This document shows positions 1 to 6,527 of a stretch of DNA of 64,000 nt, piece by piece (the first letter of the stretch is position 1; every line of letters begins with the position of its first letter). Source of the DNA: Cyanobacteriota bacterium (GTDB lineage Bacteria; Cyanobacteriota; Cyanobacteriia; CACIAM-69d); assembly GCA_022402445.1 (NCBI GenBank), contig JAKRSF010000009.1:98757-162756 (forward strand), written 5' to 3'. The position numbers and the translations under genes are program-made. The notes beneath the pieces were generated by a model, which ran no database searches, was not told the origin of the DNA, and saw nothing but the letters and a program-made list of their open reading frames with translations.

Positions 1-246
1 CGATCGGGCGGCGGCTGCCCAGGGTGGCGCGTAATATGCCTGAGCCTCGCAACCCTGATCGGAGTGATCGGAGCGATCAGCCTGTGCATAAGCGCGGGAT
101 TGATCGGGAGATCCAATCCCAACACCTCGACCCCAACCTCCGGCGACGACTCACTCAGCAGCTACGCAACACCGGGGTACAACTCCCCGCGTCGTGGAAG
201 CGATCCGACTGCTGACTGTAGGCTCGACCGCCGCAACTGCAGCTAG
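1..246 (+). CDS. Partial small membrane protein (5' end outside window)
   Basis: Frame 1 is open from the first base to the TAG at 244-246. The visible 81 residues start with a hydrophobic stretch (about residues 12-39, rich in Leu, Ile, Gly and Ala) that would form one membrane segment or a signal anchor. A Ser/Thr/Pro-rich tail with scattered Arg and two Cys follows. The family is not recognised. It is the first visible gene of a rightward run that reaches the ATPase ending at 3715 and may encode a membrane component of the same machine. An in-frame ATG at 64 could start a shorter product, but that would cut the membrane segment in two. Confidence 0.45.
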   Translation, partial: RSGGGCPGWRVICLSLATLIGVIGAISLCISAGLIGRSNPNTSTPTSGDDSLSSYATPGYNSPRRGSDPTADCRLDRRNCS

Positions 247-249
247 ATG

Positions 250-290
250 ATTCACCTTTACCGCCCCCGGTCTGGGGGCTCCCATCCATG
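250..290 (+). promoter_or_regulatory. Repeated hairpin leader, copy 1
   Basis: A 41-base block ends exactly on the ATG of the next gene and matches the block at 630-670 at 34 of 41 positions. It contains a hairpin, GCCCCC (263-268) pairing with GGGGGC (274-279), followed by TCCCATCC and the start codon. No ordinary Shine-Dalgarno sequence is present between hairpin and ATG. Its placement suggests control of translation initiation; that is inference. Confidence 0.6.
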
Positions 291-599
291 CCTAGAGATT
301 TGTTGGAAATCCTGACCGCAGACGAGACGATCACCGCCGAAATGGACACGCTTCAGGAGCGGTTCAGCCAACTGAAAAACCAAAGGGAGGCGCTGGCCCG
401 TGAGGCTACTGAAGAAATCAAGCGGCTCAACCTATCGCCGGATAGGGCTTTTGGGTCTGATGAGTATTGGGCGGTTGTGATCGTTCGTGGTGTGGCGATT
501 CTGGTGAACGTTTACGACCGCCCATCGCGAGAAACACCGCCTTTGGAGCGCTTGAATTTGCAAACGTTCCCGACGGACCCAGACGCTTTCCCTTCTTAG
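288..599 (+). CDS. Unrecognised 103-aa protein with coiled coil
   Basis: The ORF begins at the ATG that closes the first hairpin leader. Residues 10-50 are charged and heptad-like (many Glu, Leu, Arg, Gln), consistent with a short coiled coil. Residues 60-80 (WAVVIVRGVAILVNVYDR) form a beta-like or weakly hydrophobic stretch. There is no signal peptide. The family is not recognised. It precedes, in the same direction, a membrane protein with an almost identical leader, so the two are probably co-regulated parts of one element module. Overlapping ORFs in other frames have lower coding plausibility. Confidence 0.6.
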   Translation: MPRDLLEILTADETITAEMDTLQERFSQLKNQREALAREATEEIKRLNLSPDRAFGSDEYWAVVIVRGVAILVNVYDRPSRETPPLERLNLQTFPTDPDAFPS

Positions 600-629
600 G
601 ACAAAGATCGCCCCTGTTCCCTGCCACTA

Positions 630-670
630 ATTCACATCACCGGCCCCCGCCCTGGGGGCTCCCATCCATG
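630..670 (+). promoter_or_regulatory. Repeated hairpin leader, copy 2
   Basis: Same 41-base block as at 250-290, again ending on an ATG. The hairpin is GCCCCC (643-648) with GGGGGC (654-659). The differences between the copies fall in the flank and the loop, while stem and TCCCATCCATG are identical. The upstream CCACTAATTCAC recurs before the start codon at 1767, where the hairpin is absent. Confidence 0.6.
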
Positions 671-871
671 AACAGCTTCGACCAACGCCTACTGATTGCG
701 ATCGCCGGGATTCTTGTCGCTGGCGTCTGGGTTCGCACCGTCCTGATGCCCATGCGCAGCCCCGCCAGAACCCAAGAAATCATCATCGAAGGGGTTAACG
801 GCCAGATGGTCACCCCCGCGCCCGTCGCTCCCGTCGAACTCCCCTGCGAACAGGAGGCGATCATCCTATGA
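668..871 (+). CDS. Small single-span membrane protein (67 aa)
   Basis: The start chosen is the ATG at the end of hairpin leader copy 2, not the longer upstream reading in the same frame. An N-terminal hydrophobic helix (about residues 8-27, LLIAIAGILVAGVWVRTVLM) is followed by a Pro/Val-rich tail ending in a Cys and an acidic patch. The layout resembles a bitopic inner-membrane protein with a short exported or cytoplasmic tail. The stop overlaps the next start (ATGA at 868-871), so the two are translationally coupled. The family is not recognised. Small bitopic proteins next to an ATPase are common in phage and secretion modules, but homology is not claimed. Confidence 0.6.
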   Translation: MNSFDQRLLIAIAGILVAGVWVRTVLMPMRSPARTQEIIIEGVNGQMVTPAPVAPVELPCEQEAIIL

Positions 872-1524
872 GCGCGATCGTCCCCATCAATCGCGGGCAG
901 TTGCAGCAAGCCTACGGCGACAGCCCCGCCGCCCTCCCCTCCCATCGCACATGGGCACAGGATCGGGTGAATTGGGCCATGCAGCAGATTGCAGCCGGTG
1001 CCGCCGAGCGGGTGATCGAGGATTTGCAGACCCAGCAGGCCGCGATCGCCCGCCACTTCGAGAGCCGCCTGAACCAATTGGGCCTCACCGCCCAGCGGCA
1101 ACAGGAGCTTTATAGCGCCCTGGCTGAAAATCAGGCCGCGATCGCCGCCGCCGTCGGCACCCTCACCACAGCCATCCACCAACAAACCGCCGCGATTCAG
1201 GACCACCGGCAAACCATGCAAGCGCACGGAATGGCCGTCTTGGACAATTCCAAGCGACTGGACCAACTGACCCAGGAAATGCGCCGATTGGCCGCTGCAA
1301 CCGAGAACGCCGCGATCGTTCAGCAGGCCCAGGCGGACTTGCGACATCTCCCCCCTTCGACCGGCGGACGGGTGGATCACCACCACCACCACAGCGACAG
1401 CATGGGCTATGTAGGGCCGGTGATCGCCGCCGCCATGGCTGCCACCATCGTTGGCGCAGCAGTCTGGGGGCCGTCTAACGTTCCCCAACAGACCCAAATC
1501 CGCGTCCAGATGGGAGGCCAGTAG
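868..1524 (+). CDS. Coiled-coil protein with C-terminal membrane anchor
   Basis: A 218-aa protein. Residues about 45-165 are almost entirely Ala/Gln/Glu/Leu-rich and read as long amphipathic helices or coiled coil. A run of five His follows near residue 171, then a hydrophobic segment (about 181-200, VGPVIAAAMAATIVGAAVW) that would form a tail anchor, with a short polar end. This design suits a tether or filament-associated protein at the inner membrane. The family is not recognised. It is coupled to the previous gene by an ATGA overlap and is followed 5 bases later by the next ORF. The His run is natural sequence in context, not a cloning tag. Confidence 0.65.
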   Translation: MSAIVPINRGQLQQAYGDSPAALPSHRTWAQDRVNWAMQQIAAGAAERVIEDLQTQQAAIARHFESRLNQLGLTAQRQQELYSALAENQAAIAAAVGTLTTAIHQQTAAIQDHRQTMQAHGMAVLDNSKRLDQLTQEMRRLAAATENAAIVQQAQADLRHLPPSTGGRVDHHHHHSDSMGYVGPVIAAAMAATIVGAAVWGPSNVPQQTQIRVQMGGQ

Positions 1525-1529
1525 AAGCC

Positions 1530-1760
1530 ATGACTGCCTCCTATGACGAGTCCTACGTTGCCCAGCAAGTCAGGCTGGCGAAAACCCTTGCAGATCAAGG
1601 CCATGACCGGGGCGCTAGAGACGCCATGGCCCGCGCTCTCAGCGCAATCCTCCCCCACCAATGGCCTACCCCCGATCACGTTGCCGAGGCTGGCTACGAC
1701 GACATACACCTCCTAACGCTTCTCTCCGCTCTCGGTTTTGACGATCCCTCATCCCACTAA
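1530..1760 (+). CDS. Unrecognised 76-aa soluble protein
   Basis: A short ORF in the same direction, 5 bases after the previous stop. The product is soluble and largely helical by composition (QQVRLAKTLADQ, RDAMARALSAIL). It has no membrane segment, no Cys pairs and no recognisable DNA-binding motif. Tight spacing on both sides supports it as a real operon member. Function is unknown. Confidence 0.55.
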   Translation: MTASYDESYVAQQVRLAKTLADQGHDRGARDAMARALSAILPHQWPTPDHVAEAGYDDIHLLTLLSALGFDDPSSH

Positions 1761-1766
1761 TTCACC

Positions 1767-2480
1767 ATGACCTACACCACCAACGGCCACACCCCCGGCG
1801 CTGAGCAGCGCATCGCGATCGACCCCGCCACTGGCCTTGCTATGGGCTACGCTCCAGCAGAAAACAACGCCCCTTTGAACCTCCCGCCGCCGCCCAGCGA
1901 AGCAGCACCCCCGCCCCCTCCAGCACCCGCACCGGCTCCAGCGCCAGCACCCGCACCGGCTCCAGCGCCAGCACCCCCACCGGCCCCAGCACCAGCGCCC
2001 GCCGCATCCAAGCCCACCATCGGGCAACGGGTGGATAATTTCGCCAGCCGTCTCTCCAAGCCGAAACCGCCCCAGCCCGCCGCGATCGCCTCTACCAACA
2101 CCGTTGAGGTGGAACTGGTGGGGCAGAAGGTGGAACGGCTCACCCGCGAGGTGGCGATCGAGGTGGACGCGACCTGGTGGGGGAACTGGGTTAACGAGCC
2201 CAGCGGTCGCATTGTGGCCGGTGCCCTGCTGGGGTGGGGATTACGTCGGTGGATCCCCTGGCTTGCGGGGGCTGGCCTGTTCTCCGTGGCGTCCGGCGTC
2301 TCCCTTGGCGTGGCGATCATCATGCACGGCGATCGATTCGTGAGGCCCGCCACAGCCCAACGGGCAGGGGTGATCGTGATAATCGCCGCGATCGCCCTTC
2401 AAATCAGCCCGCCGCGCCCGAACTTCGCCATCCCCGAATGGCTCAACAATTTCCTGTATCCCCCAACCCAAGTCCGGTGA
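1767..2480 (+). CDS. Pro/Ala-repeat protein with C-terminal membrane segments
   Basis: A 237-aa protein. Residues about 35-75 are an extended Pro-Ala repeat (PAPAPAPA), a typical rigid spacer as in TonB-like or cell-wall-spanning proteins. A basic linker follows, then two or three hydrophobic segments between about 148 and 215 (IVAGALLGWGL, WLAGAGLFSVASGVSLGVAIIM, AGVIVIIAAIALQI). The start follows CCACTAATTCAC, which also precedes the leader at 630. The stop overlaps the ATPase start (TGATG), so ATPase and membrane protein are made together. I infer that it may be the membrane partner of the ATPase. The family is not recognised. Confidence 0.65.
   Translation: MTYTTNGHTPGAEQRIAIDPATGLAMGYAPAENNAPLNLPPPPSEAAPPPPPAPAPAPAPAPAPAPAPAPPPAPAPAPAASKPTIGQRVDNFASRLSKPKPPQPAAIASTNTVEVELVGQKVERLTREVAIEVDATWWGNWVNEPSGRIVAGALLGWGLRRWIPWLAGAGLFSVASGVSLGVAIIMHGDRFVRPATAQRAGVIVIIAAIALQISPPRPNFAIPEWLNNFLYPPTQVR
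1920..1991 (+). repeat. 24-nt tandem repeat encoding Pro-Ala spacer
   Basis: Three consecutive 24-base units, the first two identical and the third diverged, encode the Pro-Ala spacer of the protein at 1767-2480. Such repeats often change copy number and so alter spacer length. Confidence 0.75.
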
Positions 2481-3715
2481 TGAGCATCATTCAAATCCAA
2501 ACCCAAGCCCATCAATGGGTGGGGGCGTGGCTATCGGCGGGCTTCACCCCGGATCGCATCCGCAAGGAAGCAGCGGCCCGAGAAATGCCAGAAGAGGCCC
2601 GCCGCGCGATCGCCGATGCCCTACTGGCCTACGCGGCGGATTGTGCGATCCGCCCCCAACATTCCCCGGAGGCGATCCGGGGGGCGCTGGCCCGGTTGGC
2701 AGCCGGTGGTCTCGATTTATCCGATCTGCGGCAATGGTGCCGCCAAAACCTTAACCGGGCCGATCTGGACGTGGCCGAAAGGCTGCTGAAAAACGAGGAA
2801 TCCCGCCGCGCCGCCCTGCCCGCCGCCCGCCCTGACGCGATCGCCCCATGGTCCGTCCTGTTGCCCCAGGGCGATCGCTTCAAGCACGTCCTGATCTTGG
2901 GGTCCACCAACGGCGGCAAAACCTGCCTGACCGAATGGCTAGGGCACCAACAGCCCGGATTCGTGCGGGTGCTGACCACCAAGCGCAAGGCGACCCAGTG
3001 GAGGGGGATGGAGGTGATCGGCCACCCCCGCGATTACGCCGCCCTCAAGGTGGCATGGGAGGCGCTCATCTCCGAAATGGACCGCCGCCTAGGGTTGATC
3101 GACCACGCGGGTACGGCCTATCAGCACCTCAATGTGTTGGTGGACGAATTGCCCGCTCAGGCGGCGAACCTGGGAAAAGATCATCAGCACTGGCTATCCA
3201 CCCTGCTACGCGAGTCGCGAGAGTCCCTGATCCGGCTGTTCGTTTTGGTCCAGGGGGGGCAGTTGAAGACCATCGGGCTCGAAGGGGAAAGCGACCTTAA
3301 GGGATGCCTGCACTGGGTCCGATTGGGCAAATTCGCCCGCAGCCATGCCCAAAAACTCTATCGCGATGGCCTGTGCGATCGCGCGGCCCTCGACTGGGTT
3401 TTACAGCAGCGCTACCCGGCCACGATTGACGACGCGATCGCGGAGGTGCCGGACCTCACCCACTGGCAACCGGGCACCGCGTCCCACACCTTCCCAAGCC
3501 CTTCCACTGCTGAAGCGTTCAGAAGCCACGGAAGCCCTGTGGTAGTAGGCGCTTCCACCATTTCGGTCCCTTCCCAGGAAGCCGACGTAGACCCGCAAAA
3601 GCTGCAAACGGTTCGGCTTTTGATGGGGTCGGGGGTCAGCAAAACCCGCGCGATCGAGCAGGTGTTTGGCTGTTCTGGGGGCCGACAATTTCAGCGGATT
3701 TCGTCGCTGCTGTAG
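2480..3715 (+). CDS. HerA/FtsK-like P-loop ATPase of the element
   Basis: A 411-aa protein with a helical N-terminal region (1-115), then an ATPase core. The core has Walker A GSTNGGKT at 141-148, Walker B NVLVDE at 218-223 and a sensor-like Gln in FVLVQGG near 258. The spacing and the Gln motif match the HerA/FtsK/VirD4 branch of additional-strand ATPases, which includes conjugation couplers and viral packaging or assembly motors. The C-terminus (about 370-411) looks like a helix-turn-helix (SGVSKTRAIEQVFG). There is no membrane segment in the protein itself, but the preceding coupled gene supplies several. The start at 2480 is fixed by the TGATG overlap; a longer upstream frame is rejected. 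It is the only recognisable motor in the visible element. Confidence 0.75.
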   Translation: MSIIQIQTQAHQWVGAWLSAGFTPDRIRKEAAAREMPEEARRAIADALLAYAADCAIRPQHSPEAIRGALARLAAGGLDLSDLRQWCRQNLNRADLDVAERLLKNEESRRAALPAARPDAIAPWSVLLPQGDRFKHVLILGSTNGGKTCLTEWLGHQQPGFVRVLTTKRKATQWRGMEVIGHPRDYAALKVAWEALISEMDRRLGLIDHAGTAYQHLNVLVDELPAQAANLGKDHQHWLSTLLRESRESLIRLFVLVQGGQLKTIGLEGESDLKGCLHWVRLGKFARSHAQKLYRDGLCDRAALDWVLQQRYPATIDDAIAEVPDLTHWQPGTASHTFPSPSTAEAFRSHGSPVVVGASTISVPSQEADVDPQKLQTVRLLMGSGVSKTRAIEQVFGCSGGRQFQRISSLL

Positions 3716-3748
3716 GGCGCGATCGCCTCACCATCATCACCACCATCG

Positions 3749-3784
3749 GGCGGGGAGTAGGCGCAATCCACCCCCCGCCTTTTC
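3749..3784. terminator. Terminator-like hairpin after the ATPase gene
   Basis: GGCGGGG (3749-3755) pairs with CCCCGCC (3773-3779), followed by TTTTT. It lies between the converging ATPase gene and the leftward gene at 3881. A second G/C hairpin without a T run sits at 3820-3838. Confidence 0.6.
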
Positions 3785-3880
3785 AATGCGCGGCCACTGG
3801 CAGCAGCCCCCCGCTCCACCCCCTTCCGGAACGGGGGCCAAGCCATCAACCAAGCCAGCAAACCGCGCATGGGGTCACCC

Positions 3881-4600
3881 CTAGACGTTCGGGATCATGT
3901 ACTCGCAGTAAAGGGCCAATTGCCCCGCCGTCGCGCCATTCCCCGTGAAGCCGACAACCAACTCCGCCCCGGACGCCTCCATCACCTTGGGCGCAAGATC
4001 GATGATCGTGCCTGCGCTGTTGTCAATGCTCGCAAAGTTCACATCAAGGAACTGGGTCAGGTTGCCCGTAATCCCCAGCGTCAGGCGCGGCGGGGTGCTG
4101 AATCCGGCGTATTGGGTTTTGATCGCCATCCGCAAGCGCCAGATTTCAGCCTGCGGGGGCAGCGTGACCCAGGCATTATCGCCACTGGCAAACTGAACGA
4201 TTTTCTTCTCGACTTTGACGGCCCCAGCGGCCAGCGTCGCCAGGGGGACAAAGCCAAGGTTTTCGCCTTGGGCCGTCAGTAGGCTCACGGTTTCAGCAGC
4301 GGGAGCAGTGGCGGGGAAGCGTAAGGCGTAAGATGCCATCATCGTGTCGCGTGACAGCAGCTTGACGCCGTAATCACTGCCCAACTGTCCGGCTTCGGGG
4401 CCACCTGCCAAAATCATGATTCCACCACCCATCTGGTTCGGGAGGGAATCCATTGCGTAAGCATGAACGGGGCCAGCGTAGATCCCGCCGCCATTAGCGA
4501 TTTCGATCCCTCCACCTGCTCTGGTGAAAATAGTGGATTCTCCCGCAATGGAAAACTCTGGTTTGGTGGTGCCGTCGAGATCGGCGAAAAACTTGGACAT
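3881..4600 (-). CDS. Beta-rich, Gly-rich structural-like protein (239 aa)
   Basis: A 239-aa protein with no signal peptide or membrane span. The N-terminal 60 residues are glycine-rich (RAGGGIEIANGGG). The rest alternates hydrophobic and polar residues in short strands with many Gly, Thr and Asn, ending in ALYCEYMIPNV. Composition is like phage baseplate, fibre or decoration proteins, but no family is recognised. It is the third gene of a leftward set (6322 to 3881) and lies 85 bases after the fibre-like protein. Lack of a secretion signal fits assembly in the cytoplasm or export by a dedicated machine. The structural role is inference. Confidence 0.6.
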   Translation of the reverse strand: MSKFFADLDGTTKPEFSIAGESTIFTRAGGGIEIANGGGIYAGPVHAYAMDSLPNQMGGGIMILAGGPEAGQLGSDYGVKLLSRDTMMASYALRFPATAPAAETVSLLTAQGENLGFVPLATLAAGAVKVEKKIVQFASGDNAWVTLPPQAEIWRLRMAIKTQYAGFSTPPRLTLGITGNLTQFLDVNFASIDNSAGTIIDLAPKVMEASGAELVVGFTGNGATAGQLALYCEYMIPNV

Positions 4601-4685
4601 GGATTAAAACCTTGTGCGAGGGGGTGGACTCGCTCCCCGCGATCGCGCTGAAAGTGTGGCGAGGCGATCACCCCTCCAGTCTAAA

Positions 4686-5552
4686 TCACTCCCATTGGAT
4701 TTCCAGCAAGATCGCCCCATCCGGTGCGGCCATGGTCATCGTCGCGATCGCGGCCACATCCGCCGGGAACAGAGCCGGATCCAGGGGAATCGTCCCCGTA
4801 CCCCCATCCGGATCTGTAGACCACGCCCCGCCAAACTCCCCAAACCGGGCCGGATCCCCTTCTACCCCCAGCGTGATGCTCACCGGCACCTCAAAATACA
4901 GCCCCTCATTGACCTCAAGGCGAATCGAATAGGCCGCGCGGCCCCCAGGAATCACCCCGAGCGATCGCACCAACTCCGTCTCTTCCGTCTCATCTGCCGA
5001 TTCTAGGAACACCGCCGCACTCCCAGGGCCGGGGGGAGGCACTGGCACCGGCACGGGTGACGGCGTGGGCGAAGGACCGGGCGTGGGCGAAGGACCGGGC
5101 ACAGGTGATGGACCGGGCACAGGCGAAGGACCGGGCACAGGCGATGGCCCCGGCACAGGAACCGCCCCCACCTCCGTGATCGCCGCCCCTTGCACCAGGA
5201 TCGCCCCCGCCCCCTCACCGCTCCAGCGCAGCACCAGGCGATCGCCCGATTCCAGCCGCGCACTCGGGTGAAGCCCCACCGTCCCCCCCGCCGTCGCCGC
5301 CCACACCGGCATCGCCCCCACCAGCCGCTCAGTGCCATCCGGCGCGATCGCCCACACCTCCAGCCCCGCCGTATCCTCCCGCACCGACAGATAAATCTCC
5401 GAGACCAGCAGCGGCCCCGCCGCCACCAACACCTCAATCTCAACCGGATCGCCCGTATCAAACGCCAGCGTCGCCAGATCCGATCGCCCGGACCCCACCG
5501 CCGCGCCCCCACGGCCCCCATTAATCAGCCGCACACCAGGGTAAATCGTCAC
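4686..5552 (-). CDS. Two-domain fibre-like protein with Pro-rich linker
   Basis: A 288-aa protein. Residues 1-132 form a beta-rich domain and residues about 175-288 a second one. They are joined by a long linker of GPSPVP/GPSPTP repeats (about 133-172). Two globular beta domains on a rigid Pro-rich arm is an adhesin or tail-fibre style layout. There is no signal peptide or membrane span. The gene overlaps the preceding one by four bases (ATGA, 5549-5552), so the two are translated together. No family is recognised. Receptor binding or surface display is plausible but unproven. Confidence 0.65.
   Translation of the reverse strand: MTIYPGVRLINGGRGGAAVGSGRSDLATLAFDTGDPVEIEVLVAAGPLLVSEIYLSVREDTAGLEVWAIAPDGTERLVGAMPVWAATAGGTVGLHPSARLESGDRLVLRWSGEGAGAILVQGAAITEVGAVPVPGPSPVPGPSPVPGPSPVPGPSPTPGPSPTPSPVPVPVPPPGPGSAAVFLESADETEETELVRSLGVIPGGRAAYSIRLEVNEGLYFEVPVSITLGVEGDPARFGEFGGAWSTDPDGGTGTIPLDPALFPADVAAIATMTMAAPDGAILLEIQWE
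5062..5160 (-). repeat. 18-nt tandem repeat in the fibre linker
   Basis: Five consecutive 18-base units (5062-5151) plus a half unit encode the six-residue Pro-Gly-Pro-Ser linker repeat. The unit length is a multiple of three, so copy-number change would alter linker length without breaking the frame. Confidence 0.8.
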
Positions 5553-6322
5553 TTGCAGACCTCCCCATGGATGGTCACCGGCCCACCCGGCGCGATCGCC
5601 GTAATCGCCCCCAAATATTCCGGCCCAATTTCAAGCGTCCCCCCCGGAGCCAGCGGCAGCCCCAGCCCCGGAGACGCCAGCGGCCCCCGGTTGATCCAGC
5701 ACACCACCTCCCCCTGATTCGCCAACAGCACCGATTGCCGTTCAGCATCCGCAGGCGCGATCGTCGTCCGAAATTCCCCCACCGTCCACGCCATAGGCGA
5801 ACACTGTTTCAATGCCATCGGACGGGGTTGAGCTTCCTCGTGGACCTCAGCCGTAATCAAAACCTTATCCTCAGCCCCAGGGAGCCCATACCCCACATCC
5901 GTCATTTTGGCCCCCAACTCCACCCCAAAACCCAGCCCATAGGCCACGTTATCCGACAAATATTTCAGCAAATCCACCGTGTAATAGGGGATCGATTCAT
6001 GGTTTTGGATCGAGCAGGTTACGACTTCCTGCCAATCGCTACCCGGAACCCGCAACAGCAGATCCAAATGCGCCCGCGCAGATTTCCAAGAAATATCCCG
6101 CGCCAGCAAATATCGCGATTCCCTTGACGGAAAATCATCGCTTGGAGTAGGCGGAACAATCGCCGGTAGGCTACGGATTCGCACCCGTGCCGTTAGGCTT
6201 TTCACCAATCCGTAATAATGCGAAATCGGCAAATCCCACCCTTCACCAGGGGTATAGACTAAAGTAGGAGAAGACCCTTGAATCCGCACCAATCGATTGC
6301 TAATTCGGCTGTAAGTTGTCAT
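5549..6322 (-). CDS. Beta-rich structural-like protein (257 aa)
   Basis: The first gene of the leftward trio. The C-terminal 70 residues (about 190-257) have the look of a virion decoration or adaptor domain: a short strand-rich unit with SVLLANQGEVVCWI, then LPLAPGGTLEI and a closing GG turn. The N-terminal part has aromatic-rich strands (SHYYGLVKS, YYTVDLLKYL). There is no signal peptide. The start codon shares the tetranucleotide CATG with the divergent gene at 6321, so no room exists for a conventional promoter between them. Family membership with known tail proteins is not established. Confidence 0.6.
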   Translation of the reverse strand: MTTYSRISNRLVRIQGSSPTLVYTPGEGWDLPISHYYGLVKSLTARVRIRSLPAIVPPTPSDDFPSRESRYLLARDISWKSARAHLDLLLRVPGSDWQEVVTCSIQNHESIPYYTVDLLKYLSDNVAYGLGFGVELGAKMTDVGYGLPGAEDKVLITAEVHEEAQPRPMALKQCSPMAWTVGEFRTTIAPADAERQSVLLANQGEVVCWINRGPLASPGLGLPLAPGGTLEIGPEYLGAITAIAPGGPVTIHGEVCK

Positions 6323-6527
6323 GCCCCTCGCATTACCTCCCCAATCCCGTCCTGTAGTGCGTCCTTTGGATTTCTACCTTAATTTAGCGCCCCCTTCCAT
6401 GCTTCGGCGCATGTTGCCCAGCGAAGTAGAAGTAGCTTGGAAGAAATTTGCAAAATCCCGCCGTCACCCCTTTTGGGATATCACCCTCCAGCGCCCCGCT
6501 GGCCCTTACGATCAGGGGGGTTCTTAG
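6321..6527 (+). CDS. Small basic ORF (68 aa), start overlapping divergent gene
   Basis: A short rightward ORF whose ATG overlaps the ATG of the leftward gene in one CATG. The product is basic and Pro-rich at the N-terminus, then helical (MLPSEVEVAWKKFAKSRR). It stops immediately before the GTG of the 678-aa protein, with zero spacing, which suggests translational coupling. It may be a real leader gene of the large operon, or the true start may be an internal ATG (for example at 6399 or 6411). It is not recognised, and support is moderate because it is short. Confidence 0.45.
   Translation: MPLALPPQSRPVVRPLDFYLNLAPPSMLRRMLPSEVEVAWKKFAKSRRHPFWDITLQRPAGPYDQGGS

Noticed and set aside
1366..1398. 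Run of five His codons in the 868-1524 gene, like an affinity tag
   Set aside because: The run lies inside a natural frame between a coiled coil and a membrane helix, with mixed CAC codons and no vector sequence around it.
2234..2479. Longer N-terminus for the ATPase gene starting at 2234
   Set aside because: It would overlap the membrane protein gene by about 245 bases with a low-complexity product, and the TGATG at 2478-2482 gives a natural coupled start.
3723..3745. CAT-rich stretch after the ATPase stop as a coding His run
   Set aside because: It lies downstream of the stop codon and is followed by the terminator-like hairpin.
1920..5160. Tandem repeats at 1920-1991 and 5062-5160 as CRISPR arrays
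   Set aside because: The units are contiguous without spacers, multiples of three, and encode Pro-rich linkers in frame. No cas gene is present.
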